From Bacteroidales bacterium Bact_11 (GTDB taxonomy: Bacteria > Bacteroidota > Bacteroidia > Bacteroidales > UBA932): a stretch of DNA of 38,696 nt. Where the stretch lies: positions 1 through 38,696 of the forward strand of contig LUZC01000060.1 in NCBI GenBank assembly GCA_001603505.1, written 5' to 3'. The notes beneath the pieces are model-generated. The model was not told the DNA's origin. It made no database searches and was given only the letters and a program-made list of their open reading frames with translations. Positions 27,592 through 36,201 of this stretch are shown here, in pieces (within the stretch, counting starts at the first letter, position 1; every line of letters begins with the position of its first letter). The position numbers were made by a program, and so were the translations under genes.

Positions 27592-27693
27592 ATGAAAAAC
27601 TTTCTGTATTCCAACGGCTATTCCATCACTTTCGACCCGCTTGGCAGCGTAACGGGCCGCGGGCTCGTGCCGTTGGGAGTCCGCTTCGCCTAA
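27592..27693 (+). CDS. possible 33-residue leader ORF of unknown function
   Basis: An ATG 17 nt after the -7 box opens a 33-codon frame (MKNFLYSNGYSITFDPLGSV at its start) closed by TAA at 27691. It sits between the promoter and the outer-membrane protein gene, which begins 23 nt later, so it would be the first translated frame of the operon. There is no signal peptide and no recognisable motif. It could be a real small protein, a regulatory leader peptide or the remnant of a longer gene. The start codon position after a promoter is the main support; translation is not demonstrated. Confidence 0.4.
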   Translation: MKNFLYSNGYSITFDPLGSVTGRGLVPLGVRFA

Positions 27694-27716
27694 CCCAAAT
27701 AATACAAATACTCGAA

Positions 27717-28706
27717 ATGAAAAGATTGTTTGTCTTGTTTGCCTTCCTTCTGGTTTCTGGTGCAGCGTTTGCACAAGACGAGAAACCGCAGTCGGAGGGC
27801 ACGTTGATGATTGTACCCCGTTTGGAAGCTGAACCCGCTTACGCTTTCGGCGACAAATCCTGGTCGTTCGACTTGGGAACGAGTTCGCTCTGGACGGTTT
27901 TCGAGGGCAATCTGGGAGATTATTTTTCGTTCTCTTTCTCCAACCACTGGTTTGCATACTCTTCCTCGTTTGACGATACGAAAGACCTGTACCGGAATAC
28001 CTGGCGGGCCGATGCGAACAACTGGGTGGACTGGGCAAACGTTTCGATTCATCTGGGCAACTTTTCCCTGACCCTGGGAAAGGATTACATCCACTTCGGC
28101 ACGTTTGAAAGCGATGATTACGATTTTGATTCGCATTGGCAGGTGAATTCCAGCTTGTGGAACAATTATCAGGTATACCAGTGGGGTGGCAGCATCGGCT
28201 GGACCAGCAACGACGAGAGCACGAGCCTCATGCTGCAGATGACATCCGACCAGACCATGGAAAAACCCTTTGAAAGCAAGAGCCTGGGCGATTATGCCTA
28301 TTCTCTCTTTGGTTCACACGAAGCCGACGGCGTGACTCTGATGGGATCCGTCGGCCACTATTCGATTGGTTGGATGGGAGCTCTCGGCGCCGAACTCGAG
28401 CTGTCCGAAGCCCTCTCGCTCCGGACGGACGGTTATATTTCAGACAACTACTGCGGTGCATCCGCCAGGCTGACTGCCGCCCTGGGCGAGCAGGCCGATC
28501 TTTTCGTCAAGGGCGGTTTCGATGTAGGGGAGAACGAACTGATTCTGGAAGGACGCCGCCTCTACTGCGGCCTTGGCGGTTACTGGTACCCGCTGCGCGA
28601 CAGCCGTGACCTGCGGGTGCATGCGCTCTGCTCCTATGACAACTTCGAGCAGACGCTCGCGTTCTCACTGGGCCTGACCTACGCATTGAACCTGCAAATC
28701 TTCTGA
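27717..28706 (+). CDS. outer-membrane beta-barrel (porin-like) protein
   Basis: A 329-residue protein with a Sec signal peptide ([20 protein letters not shown]). The mature chain is a run of alternating amphipathic strands rich in Trp, Tyr, Phe, Gly and Ser (for example [20 protein letters not shown]), with turns of Asp, Asn and Ser, and it ends in a hydrophobic strand closing with Phe, all typical of an outer-membrane barrel. I cannot place it in a named porin family. The ATG at 27717 is chosen for the signal peptide. Only 4 nt separate it from potA, so it heads the polyamine transport genes; a role as their outer-membrane channel is a reasonable inference but untested. Confidence 0.75.
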   Translation: MKRLFVLFAFLLVSGAAFAQDEKPQSEGTLMIVPRLEAEPAYAFGDKSWSFDLGTSSLWTVFEGNLGDYFSFSFSNHWFAYSSSFDDTKDLYRNTWRADANNWVDWANVSIHLGNFSLTLGKDYIHFGTFESDDYDFDSHWQVNSSLWNNYQVYQWGGSIGWTSNDESTSLMLQMTSDQTMEKPFESKSLGDYAYSLFGSHEADGVTLMGSVGHYSIGWMGALGAELELSEALSLRTDGYISDNYCGASARLTAALGEQADLFVKGGFDVGENELILEGRRLYCGLGGYWYPLRDSRDLRVHALCSYDNFEQTLAFSLGLTYALNLQIF

Positions 28707-28710
28707 TGCG

Positions 28711-30108
28711 ATGGCCGCTGATAAAGACATCATCATCCGTTTGGAGCATATTTCCAAGTCGTTCGGCGACAAGAAAGTGCTCGACGATATTTCCTTATAT
28801 GTAAAACGCGGAGAATTCATCACGTTCCTGGGCCCCTCGGGGTGCGGAAAAACCACCACGCTTCGCCTGATCGCCGGATTCGGCAAACCCGACGAAGGAC
28901 GGGTGATCATGGAGGGGAAGGATATCTCCGATGTACCGCCGTACCAGCGCAAGCTCAACACGGTATTCCAGCGATACGCGCTCTTCCCACACCTCGACGT
29001 GTACGACAACGTGGCTTTCGGGCTCAAGCTCCAGAAGGTGCCTGAAGAGCAGATTGAAAAACGCGTGAAGAAGGTGCTGAAACTCGTGAGCATGTCGGAC
29101 TACGAAGACCGCGACGTGGAATCGCTTTCCGGCGGCCAGCAGCAGAGGGTGGCCATCGCCCGCGCCCTGATCAACCAGCCGCGCGTGCTGCTCCTCGACG
29201 AACCGCTCGCCGCACTCGACCTGAAGATGCGCAAGGACATGCAGATCGAGCTCAAGGAAATGCATAAGAAACTGGGCATCACCTTCATCTATGTGACGCA
29301 CGACCAAGAGGAGGCGCTGACGCTGTCCGACACCATCGTGGTGATGAACGAAGGCAAGATCCAGCAGATCGGTACCCCGACCGATATTTATAACGAACCG
29401 GTGAACGCCTTCGTGGCCGACTTTATCGGGGACAGCAATATCCTGAAAGGCCGCATGATGCGCGACCGTCGCGTAGCCTTCATCAAGCATGAGTTCGACT
29501 GCGTGGACGAGGGTTTCGGCGAAGACGTTCCCGTGGATGTGGTCGTGCGGCCGGAAGACATCTACTTCACGACCGATCCGACCAAGTGCCAGTTCAAGGC
29601 CAAGGTCAATTCCTGCACCTTCAAGGGCGTCCACTATGAAATGTGGGTCGATACCGATACGGGCTACGAACTCATGATCCAGGACTACGATCCCTACGAG
29701 GTGGGCAGCGAAGTGATGCTCTACATTGACCCGGACGACATTCAGGTCATGAAGAAGGAGCGCCGCGCCAACACCTACGCAGCCAAAGTGACGGGCGAGG
29801 GGAAGGTCCGTTTCCTCGACACGGAATTCGCCTGCGACACCACCGGGTTCGAAGAGGGCGACGAGGCCGTGGCTACCATCCGCTTCGAGAAGGTCGACCT
29901 GCTTGACCACGAAGAGGAAGCCGACCTCACCGGAAACGTGGTTTTCATCCTTTACATGGGCAACCACTACCACCTGACCGTCAAGACGGAAACGGGCGAG
30001 AACATCTGGGTCGACACCAATGACATCTGGGACAAGGGCGATTTCGTGGGCATCAAGATTCTCCCCAAGGATATCCAACTTTCCAAACCCGCTGCAGGCA
30101 ATGAATAA
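28711..30108 (+). CDS. potA: spermidine/putrescine ABC transporter, ATP-binding subunit, with extended C-terminus
   Basis: The ATPase of a polyamine importer. Walker A GPSGCGKT is at 41-48, the signature LSGGQ at 139-143, Walker B LLLDEP at 160-165, and the H-loop in YVTHDQEEA shortly after. At 465 residues it is about 90 longer than E. coli PotA (378): the region after residue 235 holds at least two TOBE-like beta domains (one around [10 protein letters not shown] and another near the C-terminus), where sequence control and inhibition by polyamines are seen in relatives. It begins 4 nt after the outer-membrane protein gene and its stop overlaps potB by 8 nt. The order potA-B-C-D that follows supports polyamines as the substrate. 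Confidence 0.92.
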   Translation: MAADKDIIIRLEHISKSFGDKKVLDDISLYVKRGEFITFLGPSGCGKTTTLRLIAGFGKPDEGRVIMEGKDISDVPPYQRKLNTVFQRYALFPHLDVYDNVAFGLKLQKVPEEQIEKRVKKVLKLVSMSDYEDRDVESLSGGQQQRVAIARALINQPRVLLLDEPLAALDLKMRKDMQIELKEMHKKLGITFIYVTHDQEEALTLSDTIVVMNEGKIQQIGTPTDIYNEPVNAFVADFIGDSNILKGRMMRDRRVAFIKHEFDCVDEGFGEDVPVDVVVRPEDIYFTTDPTKCQFKAKVNSCTFKGVHYEMWVDTDTGYELMIQDYDPYEVGSEVMLYIDPDDIQVMKKERRANTYAAKVTGEGKVRFLDTEFACDTTGFEEGDEAVATIRFEKVDLLDHEEEADLTGNVVFILYMGNHYHLTVKTETGENIWVDTNDIWDKGDFVGIKILPKDIQLSKPAAGNE

Positions 30109-30874
30109 ACGTTCGAGCTGGGCTCTTCCGTACTTCATCTTCCTGGTGCTCTTCGTCGTGCTTCCGCTGATGATGATTCTCCTGTATGCACTGCAGGACG
30201 GGTCGGGCCATTTCACGCTCTACAACATCACCAAGTTCTTTACCGACAAGGACGCGCTCAGCACCTTTGCCCTCTCTATCGAGGTGGCCATCGAGAACAC
30301 GCTGCTCTGCATCCTGATCGGATACCCGGCAGCCTACATCCTGGCCGACAACAAGCTCAACCGCAGCGCCGTGACGGTAGTGCTCTTCATCCTCCCGATG
30401 TGGATCAACGCCCTTATGCGCACCCTGGCCACGGCTGAGCTCTTTACCATGGCCGGCGTGCCGCTGGGGAAGGGGACGCTGCTGTTCGGTATGTGCTACG
30501 ACTACCTGCCGTTCATGATTTATCCGATCTACAACCAGCTCAAAAAAATGGACAAGTCCTATGCGGAAGCAGCGCAGGATCTCGGTGCGACGCCCGGACA
30601 GGTGTTCCGAAAAGTGACGCTGCCGTTGTCGATGCCGGGCGTGTGGAGCGGCGTAATGATGGTCTTCATGCCGACCGTCTCTACCTTTGCCATTTCCGAG
30701 TTCCTGACCAACAACAAGATCAAGCTGTTTGGTACGATCATCCAGGAGAACATCAACAACTCGATGTGGAACTATGGTGCGGCGCTATCGCTTATCATGC
30801 TTGTCATCATCGGCCTGACCACGCTGCTGCAGGGCGGTGAGCAGGCGGAAGAAACCAGTGGAGGGCTCATCTGA
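30101..30874 (+). CDS. potB: spermidine/putrescine ABC transporter, permease subunit
   Basis: A 257-residue inner-membrane permease with about six helices and the ABC permease EAA loop at about 164-188 ([20 protein letters not shown]), which docks on PotA. The start at 30101 gives the normal N-terminal helix ([15 protein letters not shown]); an upstream frame is open but overlaps potA more. The ATG lies inside the last codons of potA (8-nt overlap), implying coupling. The second permease follows with a 1-nt overlap. The specific polyamine is not determined from sequence. Confidence 0.92.
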   Translation: MNKRSSWALPYFIFLVLFVVLPLMMILLYALQDGSGHFTLYNITKFFTDKDALSTFALSIEVAIENTLLCILIGYPAAYILADNKLNRSAVTVVLFILPMWINALMRTLATAELFTMAGVPLGKGTLLFGMCYDYLPFMIYPIYNQLKKMDKSYAEAAQDLGATPGQVFRKVTLPLSMPGVWSGVMMVFMPTVSTFAISEFLTNNKIKLFGTIIQENINNSMWNYGAALSLIMLVIIGLTTLLQGGEQAEETSGGLI

Positions 30875-31680
30875 TGAATGCGAAAAAGATTTTCGCCAAG
30901 GCCTATCTCTGGCTCGTGCTGATCGTGCTCTACGCACCGATCGCCTTCATCGTCATCTTCTCGTTCACCGAGGCCAAGTCGCTCGGCAACTGGACGGGAT
31001 TCTCGACGCAGCTCTACCAGAACCTGTTCAGCGGCAGCATGCAGAACTCCTCCGGGCTGCTGGCAGCCGTCAAGAACACGCTCCTGATCGCCCTGGCCGC
31101 CTCGATCGTGGCCACGATCCTCGGCACCGTAGCCGCCATCGGCATCCACCATCTCCATGGCCGGAAGAAGCAAACCATGACGTTCCTGAACAACATCCCG
31201 ATGATCAACCCCGACATCATCACCGGTGTGTCGCTGTTCCTGCTGTTTGTCTTCCTGGGAATCTCGCAAGGATATCTTACCGTCATCCTGGCGCACATCA
31301 CCTTCTGCACGCCGTACGTAGTTCTCAACGTCATGCCGAAGCTCCGCCAGCTGAATCCCAACATCTACGAGGCCGCCCTCGACCTGGGCGCAACCCCCGC
31401 GCAGGCGCTCCGCAAAGTCCTGGTTCCTGCGCTGCGGCCCGGCATGATCTCGGGATTCATCCTGTCGTTTACCATGAGCCTCGACGATTTCGCCGTGACG
31501 TTCTTCACGCGCGGCACCATCGGTCTCGACACGCTCTCGACCTATATCTATGCCGACGCCCGCAAAGGCGGCCTGACACCTGAACTGAAACCGCTGATGA
31601 GCATCATCTTCCTGATCATCCTGATCGTGCTGCTCGTCATCAATATTCGCCAATCCAAACAACAAACCGACAAGCCCTAA
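30874..31680 (+). CDS. potC: spermidine/putrescine ABC transporter, second permease subunit
   Basis: A 268-residue permease, partner of PotB. It has about six hydrophobic segments and an EAA loop (EAALDLGATPAQALRKVLVP) between the fourth and fifth. The segment MSLDDFAVTFFTRG is strongly conserved in PotC-type subunits and supports a polyamine-class importer. The ATG overlaps the potB stop by one base (TGATG) and potD follows 4 nt after its TAA. The C-terminus is basic and glutamine-rich. Confidence 0.92.
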   Translation: MNAKKIFAKAYLWLVLIVLYAPIAFIVIFSFTEAKSLGNWTGFSTQLYQNLFSGSMQNSSGLLAAVKNTLLIALAASIVATILGTVAAIGIHHLHGRKKQTMTFLNNIPMINPDIITGVSLFLLFVFLGISQGYLTVILAHITFCTPYVVLNVMPKLRQLNPNIYEAALDLGATPAQALRKVLVPALRPGMISGFILSFTMSLDDFAVTFFTRGTIGLDTLSTYIYADARKGGLTPELKPLMSIIFLIILIVLLVINIRQSKQQTDKP

Positions 31681-31684
31681 ACGA

Positions 31685-32977
31685 ATGAAGAAATTCCTGA
31701 TCCTGGCAGCGCTCTCCGCCGTCCTGCTGTCGTGCAGCTCCAACCGCGACCAGATCCTGAAAGTGTACAACTGGTCCGATTACATCGATGAGTCTGTTCT
31801 CCCCGAATTCGAAGAATGGTACAAAGCCCAGACCGGTGAAGACATCACCGTGGTATACCAGACTTTCGACGTCAACGAGACGATGCTCTCGAAGATTGAG
31901 AAAGGCCACGAAGACTACGATATCGTCTGTCCGTCCGACTACATCATCGAACGCATGCTCAACACGGGACTGCTGCTGCCGCTGGATTTCGCTTCAATCC
32001 CGGAAGAGATCAACTACATCGACCTGAACAAGTCGCCCTATATCCGCCAGGTCTTCCACGACATCAATCCGGCCATCGACGCCAATGACTACTCCGTGGC
32101 ATACATGTGGGGCACCACCGGCATCATCTACAACACGGAAAAAGTGTCGCCCGAAGAAGCCGGCACCTGGGACGTGATCCGCAATCCGAAGTTCTCCGGA
32201 CAGATTCTCATCAAGGACGCCCCGCGCGACGTGTATGGACCCGTGCTCATCTATCTCAAGCAGAAAGAACTGCAGGAAGGCACCGTGACGCTTCAGGATC
32301 TGATGCAGGATTCTTCCGACGAATCGATCGCGGCCGTCGAGAATTATCTCAAGCAGGTGAAAGACGGCGTGCTGGGCTGGGAAGCCGATTTCGGCAAGGA
32401 CCAGATGACGAAGGGCCGCGGCGTGGTCTCGCTCAACTGGAGCGGCGACGCCGTGTGGGCCATTGAAGAAGCGGCCGAAGTGGGTGTTTCGCTCGACTAT
32501 GTCGTGCCGGAGGAAGGAAGTACCGTGTGGTTCGACGGCTGGGTGATTCCCAAATACGCCAAGAACATCAAGGCCGCCACGTATTTCATCGACTTCATGT
32601 GCCGTCCCGACATCGCCATCCGCAATATGGACGGAACGGGCTATGTTTCGGCCAACGGAGCCATGGAAGTGCTGGAATCGCAAATCGACGATGAGTGGGA
32701 TCCGATCGACCTGTCGTATTTCTTCGGCCCGGAGGCTGCAAGCGTCTGTGTCAATCCGGTGCTCTATCCCGACAAGGCCGTCATCGAGCGCTGCGCCCTG
32801 GAGCATGACTGGGGAGAGGATACGGAAAAACTGCTGGCCATGTGGTCGCGCGTAAAGGGTGACAATGCCAGCAGTATGACCTATGTCATCATTGGCCTGG
32901 CCGTCGTGGCCATTGTGGCCGCTGTGATCTTCAGCAACAAGAGCAAGAAGCGCCGCCGCAAATCACACCGCAGATAG
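31685..32977 (+). CDS. potD: spermidine/putrescine-binding lipoprotein with an unusual C-terminal membrane anchor
   Basis: A 430-residue substrate-binding protein. The signal peptide has lipobox LLSC (Cys17), so it is lipid-anchored. The mature protein opens with the family motif VYNWSDYIDESVLPEFE, and Asp/Trp-rich polyamine-site segments (WGTTGIIYN, SLNWSGDAVWAIEEA, FDGWVIPKYAKN) are visible. E. coli PotD is 348 residues. The surplus here is mainly a tail at about 396-430: an uncharged stretch of some 18 hydrophobic residues (TYVIIGLAVVAIVAAVIF) followed by a highly basic end. This looks like a second, C-terminal membrane anchor, rare for a lipoprotein of this class. It may tie PotD to the permease. 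The gene ends the pot cluster. Confidence 0.9.
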   Translation: MKKFLILAALSAVLLSCSSNRDQILKVYNWSDYIDESVLPEFEEWYKAQTGEDITVVYQTFDVNETMLSKIEKGHEDYDIVCPSDYIIERMLNTGLLLPLDFASIPEEINYIDLNKSPYIRQVFHDINPAIDANDYSVAYMWGTTGIIYNTEKVSPEEAGTWDVIRNPKFSGQILIKDAPRDVYGPVLIYLKQKELQEGTVTLQDLMQDSSDESIAAVENYLKQVKDGVLGWEADFGKDQMTKGRGVVSLNWSGDAVWAIEEAAEVGVSLDYVVPEEGSTVWFDGWVIPKYAKNIKAATYFIDFMCRPDIAIRNMDGTGYVSANGAMEVLESQIDDEWDPIDLSYFFGPEAASVCVNPVLYPDKAVIERCALEHDWGEDTEKLLAMWSRVKGDNASSMTYVIIGLAVVAIVAAVIFSNKSKKRRRKSHRR

Positions 32978-32999
32978 CAGTGACAAATACTATAGCATT

Positions 33000-33530
33000 A
33001 TGAAAAGAATTATCATTCTTCTTTGTCTTGTCGTAACCTTCTCATTCGCACCGAAGGCTTCCGCCGAGATAAATCCATTTTCGGCCGGCAGCATTATTGC
33101 CAGCGTTTACTCGGGGCTTCCCACCCAGTTCAAAGGCATGCGGATCCCGCCGATCGGCATCACGGTCGAATATGGCATTTCTGACTTCGGCCACGGCGAG
33201 TATGGCACCATCGGCGCTGGCGTCGCATACGAAGCCTGCAAGAACCGCTGGTCATACGAAGGCGAGAATTATAATATCTTGTCGATGCAACTCTCTCCGT
33301 ATGCCTGCTACCGCTACTTCTTTAACGAGAGTATGGAAGTCCACGCCAAGGCGGGTTTTGGATGGAACAATTACGAATCGCCCGAAGTGAAGGATAGACG
33401 TCTGAATAGAGTAGCTATGTATGAATTTGTCGGTGCTTCCTACTTCTTCACGCAGTCCATTGCCGCGACAGCCGAACTCGGCTGGTCGGGCGTCGCGTTG
33501 ATGCATCTGGGCGTCACGTTCGCCTTTTAG
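33000..33530 (+). CDS. small outer-membrane beta-barrel protein of unknown function
   Basis: A 176-residue protein with a signal peptide (cleavage near APKASA) and a mature part of alternating strands rich in Gly, Tyr, Phe and Ala, closing with LGVTFAF, a typical outer-membrane insertion terminus. The size suggests a small barrel of about eight strands. It lies 22 nt after potD in the same direction, so it may be the last gene of the operon; I see no promoter of its own in the gap. Its stop overlaps the end of rarA by four bases. No specific function is recognised. Confidence 0.7.
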   Translation: MKRIIILLCLVVTFSFAPKASAEINPFSAGSIIASVYSGLPTQFKGMRIPPIGITVEYGISDFGHGEYGTIGAGVAYEACKNRWSYEGENYNILSMQLSPYACYRYFFNESMEVHAKAGFGWNNYESPEVKDRRLNRVAMYEFVGASYFFTQSIAATAELGWSGVALMHLGVTFAF

Positions 33531-34819
33531 TAGTTGTACTTTTTCCAGAGTGACTGTAAACGCCTGCGGATCTCCGATTCGCGGGCGTTGTTGCCTGGTT
33601 CGTAGAACTTATGGCCGCGCAGGGCGTCGGGCAGGAATTCCTGATCCACGAAATTGCCGTCGAAATCGTGGGCATACTTATAATTCTTGTGATAGCCCAG
33701 GTCTTTCATCAGCTGGGTAGGGGCGTTCCGCAAATGAAGCGGTACGGGCGGTGCGTCGTTGGTGGAGTTGACCATGGCAAGCGCCTCGTCGATGGCCAGA
33801 TAGGACGCATTGCTCTTGGGTGATGTGGCCAGATAGATGCAGGTCTCAGCCAGGATGATGCGGGCTTCCGGCATGCCGACCTGATGGACGGCGTTGAAGC
33901 ACGCCTCGGCCAGCAGCGCCGCGTTGGGATTGGCCAGGCCAACGTCTTCCGAAGCCAGGATCAGCATGCGGCGTGCGATGAACAGAGGATCTTCGCCGCC
34001 GGCAAGCATCCGGGCCATCCAGTAGATGGCGCCGTTGGGATCGCTGCCGCGCATGCTCTTGATGAAGGCCGAAATGATATCGTAGTGCTGCTCGCCGTTC
34101 TTGTCGTATAAAGCAATGTTCTCCTGCAGGCGGTCGGTCACGAGCTGATTGTCGATGCGGATGGGCGCATCCTCAGGAAACGACTGGACAATGATCTCGA
34201 TGATGTTGAGCAATTTCCGACCGTCACCGCCGCTGAAGCGGAAGAGCGCTTCCTTCTCCAGTACTTCTATCTTCCTGTCTTTCAGGTAGATATCTTCGGT
34301 TAAAGCCCGTTTTAACAGTATATCTAAGTCTTTGATTTCCAGGCTCTTAAGCACATATACCTGACAGCGGGAGAGAAGGGGAGTGATCACCTCGAAGGAA
34401 GGGTTTTCCGTCGTAGCGCCGATGAGCACGATGAGCCCGCTTTCCACGGCGCCAAGCAACGCATCCTGCTGCGCCTTGTTGAAACGATGGATCTCGTCGA
34501 TGAACAGGATGGGCGCGCCCGCCGTGGCAAACATCCGGCCGGATTTGGCTTTCTCAATGACCTCGCGAACGTCCTTGACGCCGGAACTGATGGCGCTCAG
34601 CGTGAAGAACTCCCGCTGCAACTGATTGGCGATGATGCGGGCGAGCGTTGTTTTACCGACACCCGGAGGACCCCAGAGAATGAACGACGAAATGTTTCCG
34701 GTCTCGATCATCTTTCTCAGTACAGCTCCTTTGCCGACTAGATGTTCCTGGCCGACATACTGGTCGAGTGTCCGGGGACGGAGGCGTTCCGGCAGGGGGA
34801 TCAAAGGTATTTCACTCAT
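33527..34819 (-). CDS. rarA: replication-associated recombination protein A
   Basis: A AAA+ ATPase of the RarA/MgsA/WRNIP1 family that acts at stalled replication forks and with single-stranded DNA-binding protein. The 430-residue protein begins with PLPERLRPRTLDQYVGQEHL, has Walker A GPPGVGKT at 50-57 and Walker B FIDEIH at 106-111, sensor ATTENPSFEV with TPLLSRCQVY, and the C-terminal tetramerisation region (SDPNGAIYWMARMLAGGEDP and YKYAHDFD). Length and motif order match the family. It lies 44 nt downstream of the CarboxypepD_reg-like gene on the same strand. No clean -7 box is visible in that gap, so it may be co-transcribed. Confidence 0.95.
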   Translation of the reverse strand: MSEIPLIPLPERLRPRTLDQYVGQEHLVGKGAVLRKMIETGNISSFILWGPPGVGKTTLARIIANQLQREFFTLSAISSGVKDVREVIEKAKSGRMFATAGAPILFIDEIHRFNKAQQDALLGAVESGLIVLIGATTENPSFEVITPLLSRCQVYVLKSLEIKDLDILLKRALTEDIYLKDRKIEVLEKEALFRFSGGDGRKLLNIIEIIVQSFPEDAPIRIDNQLVTDRLQENIALYDKNGEQHYDIISAFIKSMRGSDPNGAIYWMARMLAGGEDPLFIARRMLILASEDVGLANPNAALLAEACFNAVHQVGMPEARIILAETCIYLATSPKSNASYLAIDEALAMVNSTNDAPPVPLHLRNAPTQLMKDLGYHKNYKYAHDFDGNFVDQEFLPDALRGHKFYEPGNNARESEIRRRLQSLWKKYNY

Positions 34820-34863
34820 TCGCTATTTCTACTTAACATAATATAAATTGTGTAAAAAACGGG

Positions 34864-36129
34864 CTATTCCATATTATGCCGTTTCAATTGCCGTACAATC
34901 CTGCGGATAATGGCCTCTATATCCGTATCCGGCTCGATGACATTGTAGTTTTCCCAGAAATTATCGTCGGTAAACGCCGTTACTTTTTCCGTCATCAAAT
35001 CTTTGAAACGAAGAATGGCATTATCATCTATCGCCGACGGTTCCTTCTTATGGTCGGTTATGGCTATTTCAGACGTCACGGTAAAATGGTTCTTGAACAA
35101 CGAACGTTTTCTGCGGGTGGCGAATTTAACCTCCGTACGCGCATAGTCATAGTACCATTTGTCATCGAACAGCTTGTAGTTGACGATGTATGCGGCACTT
35201 TCCACCTCAAACCTCGTTCCCTGCGGCCGGCGCAGGACAAACAACGGTACGGCGTCTTCCCGACCTTCCACATTCATCCACATTTCCACCCGGCCGATAG
35301 CCAGGGTTTCGCTGTCAATGAATAGCCTTCCACGCATATAAATCGTCTCGACTTCCGGTTTCTGCTGGAACGAAACCACATAGTACATCCGATCGCCCAT
35401 CATTTCGACCGGCTCGTTCTTAAAATAATAAATACTATGAATTTCAGAGACATACGCCATAGCAAACGGCGACTTTGCCTGATCGATCTGCAAAATCGAG
35501 ATCACGCCGCCCTGATACTTGATGAACAACGTGTCGGTAGCATCGTAGTTCTGGCTGCCACGACCCTTGTAAATGCCGATGCGGTCGTTTCGGTAGGATC
35601 CGTACGGAGCCTTGTCGATATCAAGGATCGCCTCGTTCATACAAAGATACTTTGTGTTCCCCTTTTTGACCATTTCACGGTAAAAAGCGGTCATTCCCAC
35701 CCTTTCATCCGGATAATTCTGCTTGATCCGGTAAATGGCAGCCATGACGAGTTCTTCCGGATCACGTGCGCGGATCAGGGCCGGATCGAGGGTCATAGAA
35801 ATGGGAATTAGCCTGATTTTCAGCGGATTATCACTTCCATATCCCTGAAAATCAGCTATTTTATATGTCACCGCGGCATATCCAAGATGACTGATTGTTA
35901 CCAGCGCCGAAGGAAGGGTCCGCGCATCGACCTTCAAGGTGAAGAAACCTTCCGAATTGGTGACATTGGAGACATTGGTTCCGGCCAGATTGATAGAAGC
36001 ATAGTGCAGCGGCTTTCCTGTAGCCCCATCCCGAACTTCTCCGGAAATCTGCAGAAAACCGGCCGGATCCTGCGCAAGGGCAGGGATAATCAAAAGCAAT
36101 GCGATGAGCAAGAAGACGGTCCGTTTCAT
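34864..36129 (-). CDS. secreted CarboxypepD_reg-like domain protein of unknown function
   Basis: A 421-residue exported protein. The start at 36129 gives a signal peptide (MKRTVFLLIALLLIIPALAQ). Residues about 25-110 are a carboxypeptidase-regulatory-like beta sandwich (ISGEVRDGATGKPLHYASIN, then VTNSEGFFTLKV), the kind found at the start of many Bacteroidota outer-membrane proteins. The remaining 300 residues, beginning with a helical segment (PEELVMAAIYRIKQNY), look like a beta-rich domain but lack a TonB plug or barrel, so it is not a SusC-type receptor. Its function is unknown; cell-surface location is likely. It is divergent from rlmD through a symmetrical promoter, with a predicted leader of about 15 nt. 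Confidence 0.75.
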   Translation of the reverse strand: MKRTVFLLIALLLIIPALAQDPAGFLQISGEVRDGATGKPLHYASINLAGTNVSNVTNSEGFFTLKVDARTLPSALVTISHLGYAAVTYKIADFQGYGSDNPLKIRLIPISMTLDPALIRARDPEELVMAAIYRIKQNYPDERVGMTAFYREMVKKGNTKYLCMNEAILDIDKAPYGSYRNDRIGIYKGRGSQNYDATDTLFIKYQGGVISILQIDQAKSPFAMAYVSEIHSIYYFKNEPVEMMGDRMYYVVSFQQKPEVETIYMRGRLFIDSETLAIGRVEMWMNVEGREDAVPLFVLRRPQGTRFEVESAAYIVNYKLFDDKWYYDYARTEVKFATRRKRSLFKNHFTVTSEIAITDHKKEPSAIDDNAILRFKDLMTEKVTAFTDDNFWENYNVIEPDTDIEAIIRRIVRQLKRHNME

Positions 36130-36150
36130 GTTAACAAAGATTAATCCGTT

Positions 36151-36180
36151 CAAATATACAAATTTCTTTGATTATATTTG
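36151..36180. promoter_or_regulatory. symmetrical bidirectional promoter (CarboxypepD_reg-like / rlmD)
   Basis: CAAATATA (36151-36158) and TATATTTG (36173-36180) are exact inverted copies of a consensus -7 box, one facing left and one right, separated by 14 bp. No TTG -33 element sits at the standard distance for either. Confidence 0.7.
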
Positions 36181-36201
36181 TTGTGCATTTACGACAGGAA
36201 C

